Shown here: positions 47,044 through 54,444 of the stretch, in pieces
Numbering within the stretch: the first letter of the stretch is position 1
Layout: the number at the start of each line of letters is the position of its first letter
Assembly (NCBI RefSeq): GCF_001425865.1
Contig: NZ_LMDS01000004.1
Span: 1,368,947-1,432,946 of the forward strand
Direction: 5' to 3'
Source: Rhizobacter sp. Root404
GTDB lineage: Bacteria > Pseudomonadota > Gammaproteobacteria > Burkholderiales > Burkholderiaceae_C
DNA: 64,000 nucleotides
Position numbers and translations under genes: made by a program
The notes under the pieces: generated by a model
What the model saw: the letters and a program-made list of their open reading frames with translations, nothing else
What the model was told of the DNA's origin: nothing
Databases searched by the model: none

Positions 47044-47805
47044 ATGAACGCCTCCCTCACCCTGACCCCTCACGAACGCGCCGCGGCGCCCGCACCGTCG
47101 TGGACGCTGACCAGCTTCGAGCCGGCCCGGGCCGCGCTCGAGTACGCGGCGATGCGCCTGATGGACAAGTCGAGGCTGCCGCGCGGCGATGGCCACCCGG
47201 TCGTGCTGTTCCCGGGACTGGCCTCGGACCAGCGCGCCATCGGACCCTTGAAGGACTTCTGCCGGCAGCTCGGCTACGACGCGCGCGACTGGGGCCGCGG
47301 CTTCAACGCCGGCCCGAAAGGCGACCCGGACCGCTGGCTCGACGACCTGGCCGACGACGTGCTCACGCATGCCCCCGCGGAGGGCGACCGCATCAGCCTG
47401 GTCGGCTGGAGCCTCGGTGGCATCTATGCCCGCGAGGTCGCCAAGCGACTGGGCGCGCGCGCCCGCCAGGTGATCACGATCGGCACGCCGTTCGCCGGCT
47501 CGACCGCGCAGACGCGCGCCGGGCTGGTCTACCGTTTGCTCAACGGCCGCGAGGCGACGCTCGACACCACCCTGCAGCGCCGGCTGCGGACCGCGCCGCC
47601 GGTGCCGACGACCTCGATCTACAGCCGCAGCGACGGCGTCGTGGCCTGGCAGGCCTGCATCCAGGACGGCGCGCGCGGGCAGTTCGAGAACATCGAAGTC
47701 CCGGGCAGCCACTGCGGCCTGGGCTGGAATGCCGATGTCTACCGCGTGCTCGCCGACCGCCTGCAGCAGGCGCCGGGCCGCTGGCAGCCCTACGCGGCGC
47801 CCTGA
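47044..47805 (+). CDS. Alpha/beta hydrolase, lipase/esterase-like
   Basis: A 253-residue hydrolase. The nucleophile elbow is LVGWSLGGIYAREVA; the acid and histidine are probably in YSRSDGVVAW and GSHCGLGWN. HPVVLFPGLASDQ at the start of the fold is an oxyanion segment. No signal peptide is seen. The arrangement resembles PGAP1-like and triacylglycerol-lipase-like proteins. The gene is convergent with the ABC ATPase gene, eight bases apart. The substrate is unknown. Confidence 0.83.
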   Translation: MNASLTLTPHERAAAPAPSWTLTSFEPARAALEYAAMRLMDKSRLPRGDGHPVVLFPGLASDQRAIGPLKDFCRQLGYDARDWGRGFNAGPKGDPDRWLDDLADDVLTHAPAEGDRISLVGWSLGGIYAREVAKRLGARARQVITIGTPFAGSTAQTRAGLVYRLLNGREATLDTTLQRRLRTAPPVPTTSIYSRSDGVVAWQACIQDGARGQFENIEVPGSHCGLGWNADVYRVLADRLQQAPGRWQPYAAP

Positions 47806-47813
47806 CCGAGGCG

Positions 47814-48560
47814 CTACAGCCCGAGCTCTTTCAGGATCGCGACGCGCAGGGCCTGGGCCGGCGCGCTCGCGAGCTGGCGGGGGTGCGGCAGATCGACCTC
47901 GAAGGTCGCCTGGATCGTCGTCGGCCGGGGCGAGAGGACCATGATCCGGTCGGCCATGTAGAGCGCCTCCTCGACATCGTGGGTGATCAGCAGCACCGTG
48001 TGCCGCTCCTCGCCGAGGATGCGCAGCAGCTCGTTGCGCATGCGCAGGTTCATCAGCGCATCGAGCGCCGAGAACGGCTCGTCCATGTAGAGGATGTCGG
48101 GCTTGACGACGAAGGCGCGCGCCAGCTCGGCGCGCTTGAGCATGCCGCCCGACAGCTCGTGCGGGTAGGCGTTCTCGAAGCCCTTCAGGCCGACCATCTC
48201 GGCGTAGTGATCGGCCAGCGCCGCCTTGTCGCCATGGCCGTCGCCGTTCAGCCCGAACATCAGGTTCTGCTGCACCGTCAGCCACGGGAACACCGAGCCG
48301 TGTTGCGAGATCACGATGCCCTTGGGACTCGGGCCGGCGAGTTCGCGGCCATCGATCCGCACCGTGCCGCGGTCCGCGCGCTCGAAGCCGGCGACGATGT
48401 TCATCAGCGTCGACTTGCCGCAGCCCGAAGGCCCGACGATCGCGACGAACTCGCCGTCCGCCACGCTGAAGCTGACGCCGCCGATCACCGGCAGCGCGCC
48501 CTGGCGCGACGCGAAGCCCTTGTGCAGGTCGGTGACGACGATCTTGGGCTCAGCGGACAT
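47814..48560 (-). CDS. NitT/TauT-type ABC transporter, ATP-binding subunit
   Basis: A 248-residue ATPase with Walker A GPSGCGKST, signature LSGGMLKRAELARAFV (an unusual Met-Leu in place of the standard QR run), Walker B ILYMDEPFSALD and switch LITHDVEEA. It matches SsuB/NrtD/TauB proteins, importers of nitrate, sulfonates and other small anions. It is the last gene of a five-gene operon with SCO1 and a cupredoxin-like protein. It overlaps the permease gene by 11 bases. Confidence 0.88.
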   Translation of the reverse strand: MSAEPKIVVTDLHKGFASRQGALPVIGGVSFSVADGEFVAIVGPSGCGKSTLMNIVAGFERADRGTVRIDGRELAGPSPKGIVISQHGSVFPWLTVQQNLMFGLNGDGHGDKAALADHYAEMVGLKGFENAYPHELSGGMLKRAELARAFVVKPDILYMDEPFSALDALMNLRMRNELLRILGEERHTVLLITHDVEEALYMADRIMVLSPRPTTIQATFEVDLPHPRQLASAPAQALRVAILKELGL

Positions 48561-49320
48561 AGCGCCACCTCACCGTCCGCAGCCGCTCCAGCAGCCTTGT
48601 CGCGCCATCGAGCAGCAGCCCGATCGCGCCGATGATGATCATCCCGGCGATGACCAGGTCGTAGCGGTTGCCGGCGTTGCGCGAATCCATGATCAGGTAG
48701 CCCAGCCCCGAGCGCAGCGCGATCATCTCGGCCGCCACCACCACCAGCCAGGCCACGCCGATGCCGATGCGCATGCCGACGATGATCTCGGGCAGCACCG
48801 CCGGGATCACGACGCGGCGGAACAGCACCGCGCGCGAGACGCCGAAGTTCGCGGCCGCGCGCAGGTAGCGCCGCTCGATCGTGTGCACGCCCGAGGTCGT
48901 CTGCACGATCATCGGGAACACCGACGCGATGAAGATCAGGAAGATCGGCGAGACGTCGCCGACGCCGAACCACAGGATCGCCAGCGGAATCCACGCGATC
49001 GGCGAAATCGGGCGCAGCATCTGGAAGATCGGGTTGAAGGTGCGGTACGCGCCGCCGACCCAGCCCATCCACAGCCCGAGCGGCACCGCCACCAGCACGG
49101 CCAGGCCGAAGCCGGTGCCGACGCGGAACAGCGACGCGCCGATGTGCTCCCACAGCGTGCCGTCCTCCGCCAGTTCCCACGCGCCGGTGACGACCTGCCA
49201 CGGCGTCGGGAAGATCGGGCTCTCGGACTTCACGACCAGCACCCACCAGAGCGCGACGACGACGACCATCACGGCCAGCGGCGGCAGGATCTTGCGGGCC
49301 CACTCCAGCGGCGCGTTCAT
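48550..49320 (-). CDS. NitT/TauT-type ABC transporter, permease
   Basis: A 256-residue inner-membrane permease with about six hydrophobic segments. The conserved coupling loop is LRAAANFGVSRAVLFRRVVIPAV without its last residues, and PISPIAWIPLAILWFGVGD is the core transmembrane block of this family. The gene starts four bases after the cupredoxin-like gene, so it belongs to the same operon as the binding protein encoded at its head. Confidence 0.9.
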   Translation of the reverse strand: MNAPLEWARKILPPLAVMVVVVALWWVLVVKSESPIFPTPWQVVTGAWELAEDGTLWEHIGASLFRVGTGFGLAVLVAVPLGLWMGWVGGAYRTFNPIFQMLRPISPIAWIPLAILWFGVGDVSPIFLIFIASVFPMIVQTTSGVHTIERRYLRAAANFGVSRAVLFRRVVIPAVLPEIIVGMRIGIGVAWLVVVAAEMIALRSGLGYLIMDSRNAGNRYDLVIAGMIIIGAIGLLLDGATRLLERLRTVRWRYVR

Positions 49321-49324
49321 CGGA

Positions 49325-49756
49325 TCATCCCGCCTGCTGACGCCACTGCTGCCAGCGATAGCGCAGCGTCGGCCAGCCCGGGGCCGGGTGCGGCGCGACG
49401 ACGATGTTCATCTGCCCGCTGGCGTGCGCGGTGCACGCGAAGCTGTAGGTCGAGGCCTGCTCGAACGGCAGCCGGAAGCTTTGCCCCGGCATGATCAGCG
49501 CGGGGCCGAAGACCTGCGGCACGTCGTCCAGGTTGCGCAGCAGCAGCACGTCCTTCAGGCCGAGCGTCAACCCGATCGTGTCGGGCAGGATCTCGACCTT
49601 GTCGCCCGCCATCCGGCGCGCGTAGGTCCCCTTCGGGATCTCGAACAGCGCGTCGCGCGAAGCGACCGCCAGCGGCGCGAACGCGGCCCACGCCAGGCCG
49701 GCCAGACCCAGCGCCAGAACGCCCGGTGCGACCCAGCGGACGCGGCGCATCGTCAT
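49325..49756 (-). CDS. Cupredoxin-like exported protein
   Basis: A 143-residue protein with an N-terminal membrane/signal helix (WVAPGVLALGLAGLAWAAFA). The C-terminal part has FACTAHASGQMNIVV, the Cys-x2-His-x4-Met copper motif. The position where cupredoxins carry the first histidine reads DDVPQVFGPAL, with a glutamine, so metal binding may be altered. It lies between SCO1 and the permease gene; copper handling or redox sensing is inferred. The start may be 49756 or 49750. Confidence 0.68.
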   Translation of the reverse strand: MTMRRVRWVAPGVLALGLAGLAWAAFAPLAVASRDALFEIPKGTYARRMAGDKVEILPDTIGLTLGLKDVLLLRNLDDVPQVFGPALIMPGQSFRLPFEQASTYSFACTAHASGQMNIVVAPHPAPGWPTLRYRWQQWRQQAG

Positions 49757-49765
49757 GGCCCGGCA

Positions 49766-50347
49766 TCAGGGCGCGAGCAGCAGCTGGAGGTCGTGCACGT
49801 AGTCCTTGGCATCGCGGCCGTAGGGCATCATCGCGCGCAACTTGCCGTCGCGGTCGATCAGGAAGATCGACGAGGTGTGGTCGACGGCGTAGCCGCCCGA
49901 CGCCATCGGCACCTTGGTCGCGACGATGCCGTAGTCCTTGCGCATCGCGGCCAGGGTCTCGGGCCGGCCGGCACCGCCGACGAAGCTGGGGTCGAACGCG
50001 GCGAGGTAGGTCTTCATCCGCGCGGGGTCGTCGCGCTCCGGGTCGACCGTGACGAACACCACCTGCACCGCGGCGGCCTGGGCGCCGAGCGACTGGCGCG
50101 CCTGCGCCAGCGTCGCCAGCGTGACCGGGCAGACGGCCGCGCAGTGGGTGAAGCCGAACGACAGCAGCACGAGCTTGCCGCGGTAGCGCGCCAGCGAGAG
50201 TTCGCCGCCATCGGAGGCGCGCAGCGCGAACTCGGGTGCCTGGCGCGGCGGCTCGAACACGCCGGCCTTCAGCGTCGGCACCGCGTGCGCGGTCGGCAGC
50301 AGGAACAAGGACAGCGCCAGCAGCGCGGCGCGGAGCGGAACAGGCAT
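49766..50347 (-). CDS. SCO1/SenC/PrrC-type copper chaperone or thioredoxin-like protein
   Basis: A 193-residue exported protein with a signal peptide (ALLALSLFLLPTAHA). The thioredoxin-like fold has the copper-binding CxxxC in FTHCAAVCPVT and the distal histidine in AVDHTSSIFLID, so all three copper ligands are present. SCO proteins deliver copper to cytochrome oxidase or act as thiol redox proteins. Start at 50347 gives the full signal. It lies 17 bases after the binding-protein gene in the ABC operon, an unusual setting. Confidence 0.88.
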   Translation of the reverse strand: MPVPLRAALLALSLFLLPTAHAVPTLKAGVFEPPRQAPEFALRASDGGELSLARYRGKLVLLSFGFTHCAAVCPVTLATLAQARQSLGAQAAAVQVVFVTVDPERDDPARMKTYLAAFDPSFVGGAGRPETLAAMRKDYGIVATKVPMASGGYAVDHTSSIFLIDRDGKLRAMMPYGRDAKDYVHDLQLLLAP

Positions 50348-50364
50348 CGGGGGCAAAGACAGGT

Positions 50365-51411
50365 TCACAGCGGAATGGTGGCGGCCCGCGCCGCCTTCGC
50401 GAAGCTCTCGTCCATGTACTTCTCGTAGGCGATCGGGCCCTTGATCGTACCGGCCTCGATCGACAGCTGCATCAGGTCCTCGAACTCGGCGCGGATCATC
50501 CGCAGGTCGCCGTAGGTCACGCGGTCGACCGGGTTCTCCATCACGAAACGGATGATGTTCGGGTCCTGGTTGAAGAACTTGCGGCCGGCGGCGATCGTGA
50601 CCGCCTTGTTGCGGTTGTCCTGCTTCTGGTCGAGCCACTGCCCGGCGCCGAGCACGTGGTTGACCAGGTCCTGGACCAACGGGCGGTTGTCGCGGATCAG
50701 TTCCTCGCGCACCGTCAGCACGCAGCAGATGTAGTTGCGCCACTCGTCGCGCGTCATGCGCAGCGCCCGCGCGTAGCCGGCGCGCTGCGCGGCGGCACCG
50801 AAGGGCTCGCCGGTGCAGTAGGCGTCGACCGCCTTGGCGTAAAGCGCGGCGGGCATGTCGGGCGGCGGCATCTCGACGACCTCGATGTCCTTCGGTGTCA
50901 TGCCCTCGCGCGCCAGCATCTTGCGCAGGAACAGGAAGTCGACCGCGAAGCGGCTCGGGATCGCGATGCGCTTGCGGGTCAGGTCTTTGAACTTCTGGTA
51001 CGGCGAGTCGGTGCGCACCATGATCACCGCGCCCGAGCGGTGGCCGAGCGAGACGATCTTGACGGGGATCTTCCTGTCGGCCAGGTCCATCACCAGCGGC
51101 GCAAGCATGTAGGCGGCCTGGATCCGCCCGGTCATCAGCGATTCCTTGATCTCCGGCCAGCCGTTGTACTTGCTGTATTCGTAGGTGAACTGCGGGCCGC
51201 CGCTCCTGTCGGCCGCGTTGGTCGTGGCGCGGGCGACGCAGGCCACCGGCAGCGTCAGGTTGCAGGTGACCGGCAAGCCGCCGACCTGCAGCGGCGCCGG
51301 CCCGGCCGCCGCGGCGGGCAGCCCGAGCGTGGGCAATAGGGCCGCAGCCGCGCCGCGCAACAGGTGGCGGCGCGCGGGCGAGTCGGCGATCGGGGGAATG
51401 AGGGCGTGCAC
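50365..51411 (-). CDS. NrtA/SsuA-type ABC binding protein
   Basis: A binding protein of about 348 residues if it starts at GTG 51411; the N-terminus PARRHLLRGAAAALLP then gives a twin-arginine signal. Longer readings to 51528 lack a signal. The fold has LMTGRIQAAYMLAPLVMDLA and AYCTGEPFGAAAQRAG, conserved in nitrate/sulfonate/taurine-type binding proteins. It heads the five-gene operon with SCO1, cupredoxin, permease and ATPase. The ligand could be nitrate, a sulfonate or, given the neighbours, a copper-related compound. Confidence 0.83.
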   Translation of the reverse strand: MHALIPPIADSPARRHLLRGAAAALLPTLGLPAAAAGPAPLQVGGLPVTCNLTLPVACVARATTNAADRSGGPQFTYEYSKYNGWPEIKESLMTGRIQAAYMLAPLVMDLADRKIPVKIVSLGHRSGAVIMVRTDSPYQKFKDLTRKRIAIPSRFAVDFLFLRKMLAREGMTPKDIEVVEMPPPDMPAALYAKAVDAYCTGEPFGAAAQRAGYARALRMTRDEWRNYICCVLTVREELIRDNRPLVQDLVNHVLGAGQWLDQKQDNRNKAVTIAAGRKFFNQDPNIIRFVMENPVDRVTYGDLRMIRAEFEDLMQLSIEAGTIKGPIAYEKYMDESFAKAARAATIPL

Positions 51412-51487
51412 GGGGCGCCATTCTCCATCAGGTCTACCATCGGGCGCTCCAGCCCGACACGACTTCCCACCCGACAGGAGCAGCAAC

Positions 51488-51967
51488 ATGGTCAGCAAGA
51501 ACACCCTGTGCATCTGGTACGACGGCACGGCCGTCGACGCGGCGAACTTCTATGCGAAGACGTTTCCGAACAGCGCGGTCGGCCCCATCCATCGCGCACC
51601 GGGCGACTTTCCGTCCGGCCGGAAGGGCGATGTGTTGACGGTCGAATTCACCGTCGCCGGCATCCCGTGCATGGGACTGAACGGCGGGCCCGCGTTCAAG
51701 CACAGCGAGGCGTTCTCGTTCCAGATCGCAACCGAGGACCAGGCGGAGACCGATCGGCTGTGGAACGCGATCGTCGACAACGGCGGTCAGGAGAGCGCGT
51801 GCGGCTGGTGCAAGGACCGCTGGGGCCTGTCGTGGCAGATCACGCCGCGCGCCCTGATCGAAGGATGGACCGATCCCGACCCGGCCGTGGCGAAGCGCGT
51901 GTTCGACGCGATGATGACGATGCGCAAGATCGACGTCGCCGCGATCGAGGCGGCGCGGCGCGGTTGA
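51488..51967 (+). CDS. VOC-family (PhnB-like) protein
   Basis: A 159-residue vicinal-oxygen-chelate protein. LCIWYDGTAVDAANFYAKTF opens the first repeat, and FSFQIATEDQAETDRLWNAI, then GGQESACGWCKDRWGLSWQI, the second. It matches the PhnB/3-demethylubiquinone-methyltransferase-like group. No activity can be assigned. AGGAG lies seven bases ahead of the ATG. It is the last typical chromosomal gene before the tRNA fragment and integrase. Confidence 0.86.
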   Translation: MVSKNTLCIWYDGTAVDAANFYAKTFPNSAVGPIHRAPGDFPSGRKGDVLTVEFTVAGIPCMGLNGGPAFKHSEAFSFQIATEDQAETDRLWNAIVDNGGQESACGWCKDRWGLSWQITPRALIEGWTDPDPAVAKRVFDAMMTMRKIDVAAIEAARRG

Positions 51968-51989
51968 CCGGACGCGGTTGACCGGAATT

Positions 51990-52037
51990 TGGTAGGCCGC
52001 CCGTGAGTCGAACACGGCACCAACAGATTATGAGTCT
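51990..52037 (-). pseudogene. 3' part of a tRNA gene (anticodon CAU), integration-site remnant
   Basis: Read on the minus strand this is a tRNA from position 29 to the CCA end. The anticodon loop is CTCATAA (CAU: Met or Ile2), the T-stem CCGTG/CACGG encloses loop TTCGACT, and the acceptor strand GCGGCCT is followed by A and CCA. The 5' half is missing: stem pairing breaks off after three anticodon-stem pairs. It abuts an integrase, so it is most likely the displaced 3' end of the tRNA used as attachment site. The intact copy is not in the window. Confidence 0.8.
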
Positions 52038-52178
52038 CGTAAAGTGGCTTTTTGGAACCGTTGATAGGTCAACCTTTATCCTCAGCTTTCAGCTGGAAAC
52101 GTCAATGAAATCATAACGTTACGTCACATTCGTTCGAAGTAATTGTTGATACACTACCGCTTTGTTGTCCAAAATTTC

Positions 52179-52198
52179 GGCTACATGGTGGCTACATG
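52179..52198 (+). repeat. Direct repeat GGCTACATG at the integrase start
   Basis: GGCTACATG occurs at 52179-52187 and 52190-52198, spaced by 11 bases; the second copy holds the integrase ATG. It may be a duplicated translation start or an integrase arm site that lets the protein repress its own gene. Confidence 0.35.
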
Positions 52199-53581
52199 AA
52201 AGCAGAACCTTCCCGCGTCAAGTTCACGCCGCCGCGAATCCAGGCATTTGTGTGCCCGCCGGGCAAGATGCAGGTCTTCCTGTGGGACACCGAAGTGCGC
52301 GGCCTCGGCCTACGGGTCACCAAGAACGGGGCCAAGGCCTACGTCGTCGAGCGAAAGATCGGCCGCGAGACGATGCGAATGACGATCGGCCGCTCGGATG
52401 ACTGGCCGCTGGAGTCGATTCGCGAAGGCGCGGGGCCGGCACAGTCAATCAGACAGATCGGCGCTCGTGCCGAGGCGCGGCGGTTGCTCAGCATGATCGA
52501 TACCGGAAAGGACCCGCGCCAAGAGAAGAAGAAGCGCATTGCCACTGACCTGGCCGACCGCAATTCCGCAAAGGCGGAGCGGCTGCGCAACGACCTGACC
52601 GGTTTGCAGGCTTGGGAAGCCTACCGCTCGGCCCGAGCGAGCCGGTGGGGCGATTTAGGTCGGCACGACCACGAAACGATCGTTCAGGCGGGCGGCGCGC
52701 CGCGGCTGCGGTCCAAGGCGAAACTGACCCAGCCCGGCCCGCTGCGCAAGCTACTGGCGCGCCCGCTGGTTACCGTGGACGCCACGACGGTCGGTGCCTG
52801 GCTGCAGGGAGAGGCCGACCGCCGCCCGGCTGTCGCCGGAAAAAGCTTCCGCATGCTGCGCGCCTTCATTAACTGGTGCGCGGAGCACGACGACTACAAG
52901 TCGGTCGTGCAGCGCGATTGCTGCGCTTCGAAGAAGACCCGCGCGCTGCTGCCCAAGCCGAAGGCGAAGCAAGATGCGCTTGAGCGGGAGCAGCTCGGCC
53001 CGTGGTTCGCCGAGGTCCGCAAGATCGCGAACCCGGTCATCGCCGCCTACCTCCAGGTGTTGCTGCTGACTGGGGCGCGGCGGGAGGAGATCCTGGGCCT
53101 GCAGTGGGACGACGTGGATTTCAACTGGAACAGGATGACCATCAAGGACAAGGTGGAGGGGCGGCGCGACATCCCGCTGACGCCGTATGTGGCGAGCCTC
53201 CTCGCTGGGCTTCCCAGGCTCAAGAAGAACCCGTGGGTGTTTTCAAGTCCAGCGGCCAAGAGCGGTCGCTTGCAGGAACCGAGGCTCAACCACAACAAAG
53301 CGCTCCAGGCGGCCGGCCTACCTCACATCACGCTGCACGGGCTGCGGCGCTCGTTTGGGTCGCTGGCGGAATGGCTGGAAGCGCCGGTCGGGATCGTCGC
53401 GCAGATCCAGGGGCACAAGCCGAGTGCTTTGGTCGAGAAGCACTACCGCGTTCGGCCTATGGATCTGTTGCGGCTGTGGCACCGCAAGCTGGAGGAGTGG
53501 GTGCTTCGGGAGGCAGAGATCGAATTCCAGGCGACCCCGGCGTTCCGGCACGATCTGCGTCTCGTCGGCGCAGCGGCCTAG
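52196..53581 (+). CDS. Tyrosine-type site-specific integrase
   Basis: A 461-residue tyrosine recombinase of the phage/island integrase type with an N-terminal DUF4102-like DNA-binding part (VFLWDTEVRGLGLRVTKNGA). Catalytic residues: Arg in LTGARREEILGLQW, His-x2-Arg in LHGLRRSFG, His in IQGHKPSALVEKHYR, with Tyr in the latter segment. It recombines attP with the tRNA gene whose 3' piece ends 160 bases upstream. The ATG at 52196 follows an AT-rich leader. No excisionase gene is recognised next to it. Confidence 0.93.
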   Translation: MKAEPSRVKFTPPRIQAFVCPPGKMQVFLWDTEVRGLGLRVTKNGAKAYVVERKIGRETMRMTIGRSDDWPLESIREGAGPAQSIRQIGARAEARRLLSMIDTGKDPRQEKKKRIATDLADRNSAKAERLRNDLTGLQAWEAYRSARASRWGDLGRHDHETIVQAGGAPRLRSKAKLTQPGPLRKLLARPLVTVDATTVGAWLQGEADRRPAVAGKSFRMLRAFINWCAEHDDYKSVVQRDCCASKKTRALLPKPKAKQDALEREQLGPWFAEVRKIANPVIAAYLQVLLLTGARREEILGLQWDDVDFNWNRMTIKDKVEGRRDIPLTPYVASLLAGLPRLKKNPWVFSSPAAKSGRLQEPRLNHNKALQAAGLPHITLHGLRRSFGSLAEWLEAPVGIVAQIQGHKPSALVEKHYRVRPMDLLRLWHRKLEEWVLREAEIEFQATPAFRHDLRLVGAAA

Positions 53582-53603
53582 CTTTCAATAGCCTAGCCAA
53601 CAA

Positions 53604-53660
53604 GGTTTCCAAGATCTAGTTTGCGAATCGTCCGAAAGCATGGAAAGTTGGTTGGAAACC
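53604..53660. repeat. 9-bp inverted repeat downstream of the integrase
   Basis: GGTTTCCAA (53604-53612) is the exact complement of TTGGAAACC (53652-53660). The arms are 39 bases apart, in a non-coding gap between the integrase and the XRE gene. It could be an excision-protein or integrase arm-binding site. Confidence 0.35.
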
Positions 53661-53693
53661 AGTTAGTCCGCGTGACGTTAGCGAAGCCAAAGC

Positions 53694-53713
53694 GCACTAA
53701 CCGAGCACTAACC
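53694..53713 (+). repeat. Direct repeat GCACTAACC, period 11
   Basis: GCACTAACC is found at 53694-53702 and 53705-53713, one helical turn apart. The setting, in the non-coding gap after the integrase, fits paired binding sites. Confidence 0.35.
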
Positions 53714-53778
53714 TGTCTCGGGCGAGCGCGGTTTATCAGCGGCTTCAAGTTCGGCCGGGCGGTAAAGCAGCCGTAGTG

Positions 53779-54171
53779 CTAGGCCATCGCCCGCGACTTG
53801 CGGGTCTGAGGCAAGTCTGCTTGGAGGCTGCTTCCCGGCGTCCTTGCCGCAATGTCGAGGACGTCTACTAGCTCTGCGAGAGCCTTCTTGGCGCCCTTGG
53901 GCAGACGAGCGATCTTTACCAATAATTCGATATCGCCGGGTTGCACCATCGAGAGCGCCGTGGCGTCAATCTTACGGTTCGCACCCTCACTCCAGTCCAG
54001 GCTGAAGTTGAGAGCCTCCTCGAGCAAGCGAGCTGTCGCTTTGCCAGGATTGCTCCGCCCGCTCTCCCAATGCCGCACCGCCTGCTCGGTCACCCCAACA
54101 CGATCGCCTAGGCCTTTCAGCGAAAGGCCGGCGGCATCGCGCCGCAGGCGGATTTGATCCTTGATGCGCAT
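53779..54171 (-). CDS. XRE/HTH-3 transcriptional regulator
   Basis: A 130-residue regulator. An N-terminal helix-turn-helix (LSLKGLGDRVGVTEQAVRHW, about residues 16-35) is followed by SGRSNPGKATARLLEEAL and a C-terminal helical part (LVKIARLPKGAKKALAELVD). It resembles phage- and island-borne repressors. GGAG lies upstream of the ATG at 54171; the longer reading to 54222 is unlikely. It faces the strong divergent promoter at 54239-54266 and may repress it. No adjacent toxin is recognised. Confidence 0.86.
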   Translation of the reverse strand: MRIKDQIRLRRDAAGLSLKGLGDRVGVTEQAVRHWESGRSNPGKATARLLEEALNFSLDWSEGANRKIDATALSMVQPGDIELLVKIARLPKGAKKALAELVDVLDIAARTPGSSLQADLPQTRKSRAMA

Positions 54172-54238
54172 AGAGGTCTCCTGCTGAAGTATGCCGGACA
54201 CGTCAGCCGGGAGCGATGCCACCTCGCATACATCCCGT

Positions 54239-54266
54239 TTGTTATCAAACTAACTGTTTGTATAAT
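54239..54266 (+). promoter_or_regulatory. Strong rightward promoter with operator-like repeat
   Basis: A perfect -10 TATAAT (54261-54266) stands 16 bases after a -35-like TTGTTA (54239-54244). The spacer holds CAAAC (54246-54250) and GTTTG (54256-54260), an inverted repeat spaced by five. The site lies 68 bases upstream of the XRE start and points away from it, as expected for a repressor-controlled divergent promoter. Confidence 0.6.
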
Positions 54267-54273
54267 AAAGCTC

Positions 54274-54444
54274 ATGATTCTTGTCGACTCCATCGACAAG
54301 GGGACTTCGAGGGCGAAACAACAGAAAACGCGATGCAGGCGTGGGTCCCGCGCAAAATGTATGGGCTTGAATGGGCTATCAGGACAAGAAACACCGAGCG
54401 GCGATCTCGCTAAACCGCAACCAGGGCGTGCCGTAACGGCTTAG
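54274..54444 (+). CDS. Possible small ORF behind the divergent promoter
   Basis: A 56-residue reading frame starting MILVDSIDKGTSRAKQQ is the first ORF after the strong promoter at 54239-54266, eight bases from the -10. It is basic and cysteine-containing, with no recognisable motif and no clear Shine-Dalgarno. A second frame in the same stretch (ATG near 54331, ending 54413) also looks plausible. The transcript may instead be non-coding or the gene decayed. Confidence 0.25.
   Translation: MILVDSIDKGTSRAKQQKTRCRRGSRAKCMGLNGLSGQETPSGDLAKPQPGRAVTA

Noticed and set aside
52060..52073. GTTGA/TCAAC hairpin before the integrase
   Set aside because: Five base pairs only; could be an arm site but the evidence is too slight.
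51980..52080. Complete tRNA-Met gene
   Set aside because: The 3' half is correct but upstream bases cannot form the D-arm, the 5' acceptor or the last two anticodon-stem pairs; it is a fragment.
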